Positions 1-11,751 of a stretch of 64,000 nt of DNA are shown piece after piece (the stretch's first letter is position 1; each line of letters begins with the position of its first letter). The notes below the pieces were generated by a model, which saw nothing but the letters and a program-made list of their open reading frames with translations, was not told where the DNA came from and did not search any database. The stretch is from positions 1 to 64,000 of the forward strand of contig DF237310.1 of the NCBI GenBank assembly GCA_000708835.1, given 5' to 3'. This DNA comes from Klebsormidium nitens. Lineage: Eukaryota; Streptophyta; Klebsormidiophyceae; Klebsormidiales; Klebsormidiaceae. Position numbers and translations under genes: made by a program.

Positions 1-1108
1 TCTAATGATGGCGGCCATGATATCTGGAGGGAAAACATGAAGAGAGGGTTTTATCATTGAATGATCACGTGTAGGTAGAAAGGGAAGTTGGGTATGATAA
101 GAAGAAGTAGGCAGGGTTGCAGAAACAATGGTGTGAGGTGATGCCTCTGTGCAACCAGGGGGGCAGTAATTGGTGGTGGAAGAATGTGTAGGGTCAGGAA
201 AGTTGAAGGTGGCAAATGGAGCTGGAAAAGCTGTAATGGCAAACAAAAGCGGTTGCGGTTGGGGGCAAGAGAAAGCCTGAAGCATCGTGGATGTAGGGAA
301 AACAGCGATGGTGACTCCGACTCTAGCAGGATTGCCACATGCAAGAGAACAGGCACATGAGGGCATTGGGGCTGAGGCCCAGGTCTTGCCGGGTGCCAGA
401 CAGTCAAGTTGGTTGGGAATTATTCCGTCTGTTCCATCTTTAGAGAATGTCAGTTGTGTCTGGAAAAGGAAGGGTAGATAAGAAGCTAGTTAGATCCGGT
501 TAGCTCGTATCTAAGCCATCACAGCAGTGCTTTGGCTGGGGAAGGGGACGAGACGGTCGTTTATCACTGCATGCACTGCAGATCGCATTGTCGAACTGCA
601 TTGTCACCGTGATGCTTCACATTGCAAAGTGGCAAAGATCATAGCACGTTTTGCAGTCTCTGAGGTCCAAAAGAGACTTCAGTCAGTGCTTGAAAAATCG
701 CACCAAGTGCTCGCAGGTCATGCATTGTAGAGGAATCTCAAAGCCCCACAAGGGGTCGTTCCTTCAATGCCAGCTGAGTTAATCCTCAGCTGGCCTCTAG
801 CCTTGGCCTGTGCAGCACAGTGGCCCCCCAGTTTTCAAGGTCTTGCTGCGCATCTGTTACAGTGGTAGAGAAGAAGCATCCACACAAGCAGCTAAACGTT
901 TTAGCACTGTGCCTGGCCCTCACCAGACCACTTCTCTTCGAATTGGGACCACAAAGAAGAATAAGAGATTATCATAGTCAACGGACTGGGAGCAAAGTGT
1001 GACATTGGGCTTCCCCTTTGTTTGAACACGACTGATTGGCAGGTTTTGCACTTTAGCAGGGTTTTAACACCACCACTTTGGTTTGGGCAATCCGACGGGG
1101 TTAGCCAC
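1..1108. other. Left flank, no confident gene
   Basis: I see no convincing coding segment here. Open frames are short, lack recognisable domains and are not joined by good splice sites. It probably holds the promoter and 5' UTR, or unrecognised 5' exons, of the hydrolase that follows. The open frame of the first hydrolase exon runs back to about 1022, but its only ATG near the front is at 1109. Confidence 0.4.
769..794. repeat. Perfect 10-bp hairpin
   Basis: Positions 769-778 (GCCAGCTGAG) and 785-794 (CTCAGCTGGC) are perfect reverse complements separated by six bases. The hairpin lies upstream of the hydrolase gene. No function can be assigned. Confidence 0.6.
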
Positions 1109-4100
1109 ATGGTGGGGATATCGATAAGGCCGTCCGGCCTGTTCAGCGTGTTTCGTCCACGCGTTCCAGATGCCAAGAGCCCTGAGCACGTGCAGCGGTC
1201 ATTGCTCTTCTTTGGGGTGCTCGTTCACATCGACGATATCAAGCACAATCTGGGGCCAAAATGGGGGCCCTTCGCCGAGGAGCTGCGCATACGGCTGGAG
1301 CCCATAACCCTGACCCCCCATACCGAGATCTCAGACACAATGCTCTACAATGCGACGGACGAGATCATAGATCAGACAAAGAGCTGGAAGGAGGCGGACG
1401 AAGTCATGTGCTACTTGAAGAAAGTCTCAGGAACGATCGTGGCGAACGTTGCGGTGCCCACTGACTGGCGAGTCAAAGCGGACCTCCTCGCGACGTTTCA
1501 CCGGATGTATGACCGTTTGCAAAGGGAGGGAGTGAAGACCGAGAACACTTACGTGGAAGGGGTGTCGTCGTCCCAAGGGTTCATGGAGGTGCCCGTATGG
1601 TTCGGGACGTGCCGAATGCCGAGCGGGAGCCAGTCGTCGGAAGCATACTTTGGAACGGAGCGAGCGGACGAAGTCACGGTGGGCGTCACGCGGGTATCGA
1701 TTCCCGACACCGACAACGTCGCGCAGATGCACTCGACGCTCCCCTACCTGTGGTTCCATGACAATTTCCGCCCCGTCAAAAGCAAACGCAGCGTTGTTTT
1801 GATGAAGTGCATCGGGATGAACGACTACATTTTGAGGCATCACATGTCTCGCTATCAGATCCACATGCAGCAGCACGCGCACGGGCACGGGGTCGCTGCG
1901 AGAGAGTCGTGCATTTACGTGCACGGGTTCAACTCCAAGTTTGTCCACGCGGCCAGGAAGATGGCGCTCTGCGGGTACAAGATGCACGTCGACGCGCCGC
2001 TCTTCATGTTCAGCTGGCCGTCCTATCAGGTGGGCGCCGCCCTTTTCTGGCCCCTCTAGTTCTTTTCTGCCCCCTCTAGTCCTTTTCTGCCCCCTCATAT
2101 CTTTTTCTGCCTTCTCTGGGTTTTTTCTGCCCCTCTGATTTTATGTCTGCTTCCTCTAGTTCCCTCTGTCCTTGGCAGATTGGAACCAGCGGCCTGATTG
2201 AGTTGGGCACTTCCGAGTTCAGTCTATTTTGACATCACAACGCGCTTCTTGTTGAGCTGGACATTCTGTCCAGGTGGCCAGTGGTCTCTTATGCCCTCGT
2301 GGGATAATAGCACTCCATGGCTGGCCGGCCTACCAGGGGCGGTGCTAGCATTTCTATCATTATTTCGACTTCGGGGATTGTGCTCTTTTGTTGTGCCTCC
2401 AAGCTTTCATCCGTTCTTGGCATTATCTTTTCTCTTTCTTCTGTTCTTCGATCTAAACTAAAGGAGCTGCAAGCTGAACGGCATGAGCTCTTGCTCTTTC
2501 GGGTTCCTTGCCTTCAAGTCCAACTTTGGCCTTATTGGGGCGGCTTTCTCGGTGTGTCTCTTTGTGCCCACATTACGCATCGCCAGTCTGCTTCACCTGC
2601 GCAGTTTGCCTCCCTCTCAAACACTTCGACTGTGGCTGAAAGTTCAGCTCCGTTCAGTTGGCCTTCCCACCTGGGAGGCGGTGCCTCTCTTTTTCGTTCT
2701 ATGTCGCCTTGTTGGGCGATAGTGTGATCCGATCAAGCACCTTTCGGTGGTCGTGTCTGTGCCGGTTTTTCGTGTCTTCCTTGCCGTCCTATAAGATCCG
2801 CTTTCTTTTTCATCCCGTTCTACATCGTCTTGCCCTCAATGAGTAGGCAGCCTGTAAGGGAGTAGCCGTCCTTTGGCATTGATGTTCTGTTGCAGACGTG
2901 AAATTCAGCAGGTTCAATTGGGCAGGCGAGCGCCGCTTTCCTTCTCTTCAGCCACTTGGCTTCGCTGTTGAGTTATCACATGGAAACCGGCACGTCTATC
3001 TCCGCTTGGCCCTCATTCCAAGCGGATCAGAGGAGTGTTTTTCTCCTGTTTCGCTTCATCTCGACGAGAGTTTGCCTTCCAAAAGCGCCCTTCTGATACG
3101 CTTTGAAAGATCATGTGGCCACCGATGTTGCCCACTTGCATGGCAAAGTGACGTCCGAAGTGACGTCTTCGCTTTCGATGCAGGCCGTCGATCGTTACAA
3201 TGCGGACGAGGGAAACGCGATGTGGGCCGTCCCGCACTTCGTGGACTTCTTGACACGTGTTCTCACGGAGTTCAAGCTGGAGAAAGTGCACCTGATTGGT
3301 CACAGGTAGGAGCACAGAGAGATGATGGACCAGTTCGAGTCACGAAATATAACACCCAAAAGTAGTTGTCGGCGGTGGTGAGATTTCGCCATTACTGGCA
3401 CGATAAGTCGTGTTTGCATCAAAAGAACTGTCACTTGATGGACTCCCGAAAGTCGATGTAACGACTGACCGTTCTGAGGGCAGCTGATCGTGGATCTTGG
3501 TTCAGGAGCCTTTGATCAAACAGGGTTCCTTTGGGACAAGCTTCGTGGTCACGTCGGATAATCTACCGGGCTACTTTGCCCTTTGCTATCCTGATGTACT
3601 GACGACGAGCGCGGGCGCGTGTCGATACCGGTTGTTGGATCGATGCAGCGTCAGCCCAAACTTCTTTAATGTATCCAAAGCACTCACCTTGGGATCATCT
3701 TACAGTCCCGAGCTTCTGAATCTCAGATTCGGTCTTTCTGTCTAACGAGCAACCAAACGCGCCGCTCAACACTAACACGGGCGCAATTACTTGAAATCAC
3801 CGTTGAGGAACTGAAAGAAGTCAAGACTGTCAGAGGAGGCCGCGACGAAACCGCCACCAATTCTGTCGTTGCAGCATGGGCAGCCGCGTGATCTTGTATG
3901 CGCTCGCGCGTCTTCGCCCCGACCTCCTCCCCGAGGGCTCCGCCAAGCTGGGCCGCCTCGTGCTCGCGGCACCCGACTTCGACCTGGGGGAGTTCTACCT
4001 CATGCAAAAAGACCTGAGCCAAATGGTAGGACATCTTTGTCGTCGCGTTGTAAACGCCTGATCATCTACAAGGTTTTGCAGTTGCTTCGACTGGGTCTTC

Positions 4101-5138
4101 TTTTGGCTTGTTCCTCTTTTGCATCTTGCAACTGTGTGCTCGCGGGCGCCCGACTTCGACCTGGCGAGATCTACCTCATGCAGAAAGACCTCAGCAAAAT
4201 GGTAAGTGTATGCATGCCTTCTTCAACGTTCCAATCGTCTGCACGAATTATTTAGTCTTTCCACTTGGGTCGTCTGGTTTGCTGCTTTTCCGCATCTTGG
4301 ATCCCTATGCTCGCGGCGCCCGACTTCGACCTGGGGGGGGTTTACCTCATGCAGAAAGACCTCAGCAAGAGGGTAAGTAGACTGTATGCCTCCAAGCCGT
4401 ACCGTTCCTCTTTCCGCCAAATTGCCGTCTCCTCCTGTCCGTTCAGACTTGTCGGGTGATTGCCCTGGCAGCGCTCAGGTTGCCAGACTGGATTGGGAAA
4501 ATGTGACGTAGATATTTAGCGAATATTGTATCCGGCCATAGGTGTCTGTCACTATAACGGGGAGAAATGTGGTTCAAGAGACACCTGAACGACGCCGTTC
4601 CTTCGAAACTACAATCTGCATCGGAACCTTGGTTCTGACTCCGGTCCCATACGCCGACGCTTTCCCTTACGTCCGCACTCGCAAACAAGATTTCTTCACC
4701 AACCGACCGCCCTTACGTTTACACCCCCTCGCGCAGCTGGAACAAATCAACATCTACTCGTCCGCCAACGATCAGGCCCTGCATGTCTCGAAGCGGATCC
4801 ACGGGGGCCACCCCCGCCTAGGCGAGTTTCCAAGCAACCCCGGAACAAGGCCCTGGCACTTACCCTTCGCCGAAACCGTCGATCTAATCGACGCGACCGG
4901 GCTCGACCGAAGCGTCATCGGGCACGGTTACGTGTTCTCTCACGCGGGGGTTCTGCAGGACGCGTGCGAGTTCCTGCGTGACGGAATTCCGGCGGAACGG
5001 CGGCCGACGCTGCGGGCGACGGCGCTCCCGGGGGGGTTCCGGTACTACACGTTCCAGGGCGTGTCGGAGGCCCCCTCAGCGATCGAGACGGAGATGGGGG
5101 ACATGGAGGAGTCGCTGGATGGGGACGAGGACGAGTGA
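1109..5138 (+). CDS. DUF900-type alpha/beta hydrolase, 4 exons
   Basis: Predicted serine hydrolase of the plant and bacterial DUF900 family; substrate unknown. Exons are 1109-2029, 3184-3305, 3875-4025 and 4737-5138, giving 531 residues, and all three introns are GT-AG. Seen in the sequence: the family strand motif VPVWFGTCRMP followed by YFGTER and VSIP; the oxyanion-side motif YVHGFNSKF; FSWPSYQ at the end of exon 1; the nucleophile elbow GHSMG (Ser about residue 348); ANDQAL, carrying the likely catalytic Asp; and GHGYV, carrying the likely catalytic His. The serine codon is split AG|C by intron 2. The C-terminus is acidic. The start is uncertain: 1109 is the first ATG in the open frame, the frame is open back to about 1022, and an upstream exon is possible. 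I see no clear signal peptide. The family assignment is firm; the activity is inferred. Confidence 0.85.
2041..2170 (+). repeat. Short tandem pyrimidine repeat in hydrolase intron 1
   Basis: About six to seven imperfect copies of a unit of about 20 bases of the type CTTTTCTGCCCCCTCTAGT lie directly after the exon 1 donor at 2030. Each unit resembles a polypyrimidine tract ending in TAG, so the array is a row of weak splice-acceptor-like sites. Confidence 0.75.
3960..4380 (+). repeat. Tandem copies of hydrolase exon 3 donor edge (3 copies)
   Basis: The last 65 or so bases of exon 3 plus its donor (3960-4027) recur at 4136-4206 and 4308-4380, with a period of about 175 bp. Copies 2 and 3 also share the preceding intron sequence. 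Each keeps the coding text for DFDL..YLMQKDLS and a GT directly after it (GTAAGT in the two copies). Copy 2 carries two one-base indels and copy 3 ends AAGAGG|GTAAGT. Only the first copy is contiguous with the rest of exon 3. Confidence 0.9.
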
Positions 5139-6744
5139 CGTGGGCGGGTTTGTGAATAGCGTAAGGGATGTGTACAGCGGTCGGGATAGCAGTGCGCAAA
5201 TGCGCAATAAAGCGGACAGAATGAGTGTCATTGCTGAGAATCTTTTTGCCGTTGGGATGGGCGAGAGGCTGGCAACCAAGGAGCGTGTTAGAGGAGATTG
5301 ATTGAGTGAAGGATCTGGTGATTGAATGATCTGACAAGTTTGTGCAAGTGTTGAGTGGGATGCTCTAGGTTTCACGCCACGGAGGCAAGCAGTCAGGCTG
5401 TGCAACAATTGCCAAGGCGGGCATGCAGTCTTAGACGTCGTGCTTAGCAAATCGAAGTCAGAAATGTGCGATAGCGTGACATCTGTGTGGACAAGCCCTG
5501 TACACTTCCTTAGTGATTGCTGAGCGGCAGCTTCACAAAGAGTATCGTATATAGTGTCGAAGATCTGGACACTTAGCAAATCACTAATAGCCGCGAGGAT
5601 GCACAGTCCGCCTAAGCTTTCAATCACCCATCAATTCCAGCACATCTACATGGTGCCAGCGTGGCATGTGCAGACAGAGTCCGAACTGGCACATGCAAAA
5701 AAGGCTCAAGGAACTGCCATGCACAGTAAAAGACAGCCATGCCGGGGCACACGATGAACGGCCCCACTCCGAGTCGAGCACCTGGCACATCAGTGTGTTC
5801 ATATGTCATACCGTTAATTCGGTTCAGAAGCGAGCGGCTGCTTTAGCCGGCCAGGTACCAGGACGATTGTATCACCCGGCCGACCCGGGCGCGCCTAGCA
5901 AACAATTTTGCCGAGTGCAGTTCGCCTTTTATTGCACGTTGATGTATGATATGACCGTTCGATCAGCAACTTTGCATGCATCGGATATATAAGTGGTCTG
6001 GCTTCATGCACCGCATGACTCGCTTACCTTCAAGTAACCAATCAGCAACTAAGACATGTTCAATTCAATATAATGGATCGAGTCGCATTTATCAGAGTAT
6101 ACGTTTATCTACTAAGTGGACCAAATTGCATTTCAATCTACTTACGTGCACCATGTGCATTAGATGTACGTACATCCGGTATAAGTGCGTTACCGCAAGC
6201 ATCTATCTGGATCTGCCACCCGGCCAGTGAAATCGGGCATGCACCCGTATCGGAGAGCAAGCACAAAAGCAAGGCTTTGTAGAACAGGCCCCGTTCATAG
6301 GAAATTCGACTCTGCCTTCAGGACGCCAAGCACATCAATAATGTCAGATCAAATGCTCGTCCGCGCTGCGGCGCAGCTCCTTCTGATTCTTCAAGATCCC
6401 GTGAAACAAAATTTCGGAAATCGCTGAGCAGGTCCAGCCATGTACTGTTACGCCACAAAGACGTGAATGTCCTTATAAGGCATCCAGCTTCTAATCAGTC
6501 GAGAGCCCCTTTCTACATTCCAGCCATGTACTAGCAACTCACAAAGACGTAAACGTCCTTAAGATTCATATCTAGATTCCGAAAACTCAAAGGGCTCTTT
6601 CTAAGGACAATTCAGCAGATTGCGACTGGAATTCCAAAGCAAAACGTCCGTCCCTCAGCTTCTAACCCTCGACGGACCCTGAATCTCTAAGAAGCTTTGC
6701 GTTGCTTGCCAAGCGTACGCATATCACCCAACGCACGGATGAGT
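5139..6744. other. Convergent intergenic region
   Basis: This lies between the stop of the hydrolase and the stop of the BTB gene on the other strand. It should contain both 3' UTRs. I see no further gene; the AT-richer stretch around 5930-6200 has no coding signal. Confidence 0.5.
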
Positions 6745-9700
6745 CTATTGCTTGGGGCTTCGAAAGCGACGAGCGACTACCTTGATAGTCACGGCACCCG
6801 TGCTGCCCAAAAACCTCTCCGACGTTCTCGCCTCCTCCCAGGAGACATTAAGCGCACCCCAAAGTCCCCAGCCGCTGCTACTCTCGTCTTTTGGCACGAC
6901 GCTGAATGCTTCCGGATCGGTTTTGCCGCAGAACTTCCAGATGTCATTCGGCCAGATTTTCACGAAGAACTGTGCCTCAACCTCATCCGCGGTGCTGGAG
7001 GCCTCGGGTGACCCATTGGAAGCAGGCTTGCAGCACAAGTTGACACTCACGGTGGGCACCGGAGTCTTCGTTTGGTCTAACTCAACGTACCATTCTTTCC
7101 CAAACCACAGCGCCGACCTTGACGACAGCCTCGTTCCTGGCTCGTCCAGAACAAATTCGCTGATGATCTCCAGGTGGACGTCTCGCACGCCCTTTCTTTG
7201 ACACGCAACTTTCCCGAGTGCTTCCTTCTTCGCGTCAGAGTAGGCTTGGAATCGAAAAGCGTTGTTGATAAGCGCTTGAGTGGGCTCCGATTGCATCTCC
7301 GGAGCGGCGAGAAGTGATTCCAGAAACTCCCCGTCGATGCAGAAGAACCGGATGTGCTGCGTCAGCTTATCGACCAGACGTCTCCTCTCACTTTCAGACT
7401 GGTAGCTCCCTCTGATCCAGGCCAGGCTCTTCTCGACAATCTCTTGCTCGGAGTCCGCTTCGAGCTCCTCAGACTGAAGCAGAATCTCGAGCACCTCGGG
7501 GCTCAGGCTCAGGTCAAACTCTTCAGAGTCCCAAGTCACGCTGACGTCCTTGAACGCCTCGATGACGTGGGCACGTGCCTCGTCTACGGCTCTCTTGACT
7601 CTTTCGAACTGGAAGAGAATCTCCGGCAGCTGGTCTACGAGGACGGCACTGTCGGAAACGCTCTTCTCTCGCTTGCTCAGGCATTCTAGAACGGCGCCCA
7701 TCAGAGACGGAACCTCGAATTTGTCGCCCAGAACGAGGAGCCGCACGGAATCGCGCACATTGGTGGCCGGGTCGTGGAACCGGGGGGCGAGGCTGCCGGC
7801 GTAGAAGAAGCGGATCATCTCCTTGAACGCGTCATTCTCTGCAGAGGATGAAATGAGGTTGTCATTTCAATAAGCCATACCTTGCCCTGCAGAGACTTTT
7901 AGCCTAATGAGCCATACCTTTTTCCAACTCTATTCGACCAAACGCGTGGGTGAGATGAGAATGTTTTGCGAAGCCTCTCTTTTCCACCAGGGTGACTGCA
8001 CGACTCTGAGCGCTGAGAAGACTCGAGCTTGATTGCCTTGACAGCTGTCCCAAAGCGTTACAGCTGAGGAGCTGATGCAAATTGCAGTTTATCGGCATGT
8101 AATGGGGGGTGAATCCAACGTCCCTGCGATCAAAGAGAAGCAAACCCACTTCTCCGATCCGCTAATATGGTTTTCTGTGAAATTTGTCCTTCTAATCAAG
8201 CGCGATTAGAACTGGCATGAGCGAGTAAGGACTTTGGGGGATCTCAATCCAGGCCGGGCTTCACAAATTGAAGCTTGGAAGCGACTACCCATGAATCTGT
8301 ATCTTCTGCACGAAGTATCGACGACAGGTGTGTCTCCCGAAAAGATCGTGGGCTTTGTGAGCTACGATGATCAAAGGAATGGAGTGACACAGACTCAAGT
8401 GCAGCCCGCTAGTATCACTGAATCAAATTCACCCCCTGAAGCAAGTAGAAATGCGCTCATTGTTACCTTCGTTGGTAACTCTGATGATAATGGGAGCGCC
8501 CTTGTCCGACTCTCGCATCCCGGAGAAGAGCATCTTCTGCAGAACCAGGCTCTTCGCAGCGACGACGATCGAGCTCACGGGAATCTCTTCACAACACGCC
8601 AGTTCGGATCCTGCGACAGAAAGCCCGGGCTTGTACCGTCAGTTTTCTATAGGTGGCACTTCAGAGTGGGCGTCATTGAACAGGCCAAACCTTTTGCCAG
8701 ATGGGGTGGTTTTCAGGGAGCTACAGAATTTGAATCTCACTTGATGACAGTGACGCGTGTTCCTTCACGTTTTCTTTTGAAGCGTTATGTGGGACTGGGT
8801 ATATACCGCTGTCGGAAACTTTCTCTGCGCCTCGTGATTCAGCACGAAGATGCATATCAACGGCTTATTCTCCTTACAGTGCCGTGCCGAAGATACTTGG
8901 GCTCTTCAAGCGAGAGCCTCTGGGCTCGATCACGAGCAAAATTGGGGTATCAACTGGAAGATGAGAAAGATCAACTCATTCCCCACATCCAAAACCTCTA
9001 TCGAAGAACCAAGTCTCACGTGCAATTGTATAAGAACCCGACCGCCAATACGTATGCGGAAACCACTGGGCCTTGATGTGCAGACAGCATTCAGCGTTGG
9101 ATATCGCTTCTCAACATAGCACCTTCACTTTAGAAGACAAAGATTGTCACAGAACCAGGCTCTTCTATGAGCTCAACAGTTCCTTTCATAGGGAAGGATG
9201 CACTTCTAGAATTTGACTTTGCATGGGGAGCCGTCCTTATTGAACCCATCAAAAGAGAAGCATCATTTGCTTGAAACCAAGGAAAAGTAGCACTGGAAGG
9301 GGCCCACCTTCCTCGCTGTCGGCTAGGATCTCCAAGCAGATGGTCCGATCGCACACCTCCATTCTCCTGCGCCGCACGAAAACGCGACGATGAAGTCTCG
9401 CTCTGTGCTCGTATTTCAGGGCATCAGAAGCTTGCACACCTCGAGCGACCCCTGGAGCTTTGCTTTGTCGCAACGATCTAGATCGGGGACTAGAAAAACT
9501 AGCCTAAAGTAAAAGGGAACAGTTTTCGGGCGTAAGACAGCAGGAACGAACACGGTGGCACTCGTCTCGACGGTCATCTTTTTGCAGCGGCCCTGCTCTT
9601 CATGCATTCTGTATGTCTTGTCAACAGACATCGCCTTGGACGCTTAAGCAACCCACCCTCTTCTTCGCAGAGCCCAAAACCCAAGCCGAGCACGTTATCA

Positions 9701-9949
9701 TCAAGATAGCCTTGATTGTGTGGAATGCGCAGAAAAGACCTTTGTTGTGGACACCACATTGCCCTGTAATCTTAGTCTACACTTCATTCCCTGACCGTTC
9801 AAAGTTTTCTTCAATTGCGCTCACCTGTAGAATCTGGCGAAGTCGAAGTAATGGCCCGCCTCGTCCAGGGCGTTCTCTGATGCTGAGCCATGTGTCTTCT
9901 CCTCCGCCATTCTCCTTGATAAGCTTCCGTTGACCACAATCAAAGGCAT
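6745..9949 (-). CDS. BTB-BACK protein, LRB/POB1-like, 4 exons
   Basis: Predicted substrate adaptor for a cullin-3 ubiquitin ligase, by analogy with Arabidopsis LRB1/LRB2. Exons on the minus strand are 9949-9825, 9366-9308, 8610-8467 and 7838-6745; joined they give 473 residues. The N-terminus carries HYFDFARFY, then CDRTICLEIL, which match the start of LRB proteins. The BTB fold follows: IPVSSIVVAAKS, then MLFSGMRES, then MIRFFYAGSLA. Next come DKFEVPSLMGAVLECL and a BACK-type helical region with QHIRFF (about residues 150-260), then a C-terminal beta-rich part with LWFGKEWYVELD. Splice phases agree at every junction. The first exon is the least certain: 9949 is the first plausible ATG, but the frame is open further upstream. 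At 473 residues it is shorter than the land-plant members of about 560. Its neighbour upstream, the ABCG gene, is on the same strand about 1.8 kb away. Confidence 0.85.
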
Positions 9950-11751
9950 CTGCGGATAAGTCTGCAGACGGTCTGAAAAGAACTGCCCCGCCGCGGCGTT
10001 CAATCAGGCCCAGGCGCTGATGTTGAGGTGTGTCCGCCGTGCTTCCCTTGACAGGGGGCGCAATGAGTTCAAAGCAAACTCCGAACTTGAGCTTCACAGC
10101 TTCATCCGAACGTGCGCAATCTGCGCGCGGCCGCCCAAGGTTGTTGCTCCAAGAGACCTATAAGCTAGCTTTCACCTGTATAAAGAGGCTTGATCTCACT
10201 GGGTTCGCAAAGCAACCTAAGGAGCAGTGCTGCCCTCTTCAAGCAGATTGAATGTGGTCTCAGGCGGCTTCAGGAGAAGACTTCGCCCTTTTCGGGGCAT
10301 ACTCTCGAGCTTCCACCCAAACCGCACTTTCTGTCTTTCCCCCAGTGCTTGCATGCACTGGGGGAAGGTCGTCGAGATTGATATCAGCTCCGATCGTCGA
10401 GCTTGTGAAGATCTTGGAGGCTCCAATGCGAAAGAGCTTACATCTGTCACTGCAGATGTCCCACCTGAATACTTCTGCGTGGCCATGCATTGCGTGCGGT
10501 GTTCAAAATGGCAGTCCTTGGTCGGACGCTTTCTATGCCGTGCACTGATCTGCTTTCACCGCTGTTTGTCCGGTGGCGAAACTGCCCAGGCGCTCCAATT
10601 GGGATCCCTCAGGGCGTATGTAGCTTGAAACTAGCTTTTTGGATACACTCACAATTGGATATGCCGGCGACACGAGGGGGCAGTCTATGGGAACTTTCAG
10701 CGTACATATGCGCGTCAAGTGCATACGGTAGACCGAATATTCCGGCCAAGAGATACTTGGGAATGTGTGACAGCGAAAGATGAGAATAAGTACACACCTT
10801 CTTTTCTGATGATCGAAGTCAATGTTATTACGTCACAAGTCGCAACTTATTGCGGCCTCGTTGCACCGTTTGACTCTGATCTCCAACAACGACGATGCAT
10901 GGCCGGCGGCCGTGGTTCTTTGCAATTGTCGAGCTGCCAGCGATTAGGGCGTTGGGTTGATTGAGTGGTTCGTACGACGGTTCCCGGCCTGTGCTTTGCG
11001 CGGCTAAGCACGTTGATGCAGTCCCCCTGACGAGCTACGACAGATGCATGCCACGTGCCCAAACGCTGAAACTGATGTGACAGTGACGGCAAACGAGAAA
11101 GTCGTGATGAAGGTCGAAGTCTGAGTTTGAATGGAGCGGCGCACTAGTTTTCGCCGACTCATTGAACCCTGAAATCATTCGATAAGTTTCCAGATGAATT
11201 TACAGAGAGGTTCTGGGGCAAAAGTAGCAATTATCACGTGAAGCAAGTGCTAAGGTGCTACTCCTTGCAAAGATTGATGCTCACTGTTCACAATGATTGG
11301 CGACATCAGCCTCCAAATGCTTGTTCGACATGTGGAGAGGGTTTCGAACTACACCGTATCCGGAAATACTTTATCCCGACCAGTAACAGCGAAAGTGTCC
11401 ACCATCTGTCTACGCCAACGAATGCAACCGTGCAAGCCAAAGTGCCAACACGCAACTCTACTGTGGTTAGCCAAAACTTGGCATACAAATTAGGCTAAAA
11501 ATTGCCGGTATCGCGCTTCCAAAAGCTATTGCTAGCGCTCTCAACGCTCCACTAAACGATACTTGCGACAACAGACCCTTATAAAATAGAATCAACCGAC
11601 GCCTTGATGTAGACATCCAACACGCCGGGTCTCATATAGCGAGAACTTGCAACCCAGTCATAGTCCAGACCCTTTCTACGTAAAAACCAGGCGGTATTGA
11701 ATCTAAAAACGGTTTATCCAATTTCAGTACCCGCCAGCGGTGCGTGAACCC
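9950..11751. other. Intergenic region between BTB and ABCG genes
   Basis: Presumed promoter of the BTB gene and 3' UTR of the ABCG gene. An open minus-strand frame at about 10486-10217 has no recognisable domain and no supporting splice structure, so I do not call it a gene. The only clear structure is the hairpin at 10337-10366. Confidence 0.4.
10337..10366. repeat. Perfect 12-bp hairpin
   Basis: TTCCCCCAGTGC at 10337-10348 and GCACTGGGGGAA at 10355-10366 are exact reverse complements around a six-base loop. It lies about 390 bp upstream of the proposed BTB start codon. It may be an RNA structure in the 5' UTR or a relic of a small element; nothing else supports either. Confidence 0.7.

Noticed and set aside
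54-407. Minus-strand proline/leucine-rich open frame
   Set aside because: The composition follows a purine-rich plus strand, and no protein family is recognisable.
1427-2098. Minus-strand open frame of 223 codons
   Set aside because: It is the shadow of the DUF900 hydrolase exon on the other strand; the plus-strand frame has the family motifs.
8234-9076. Long plus-strand open frame of 280 codons
   Set aside because: It begins with TTG and has no domain. The minus strand here carries a BTB exon (8610-8467) with correct splice phases and clear homology, so this frame is antisense chance.
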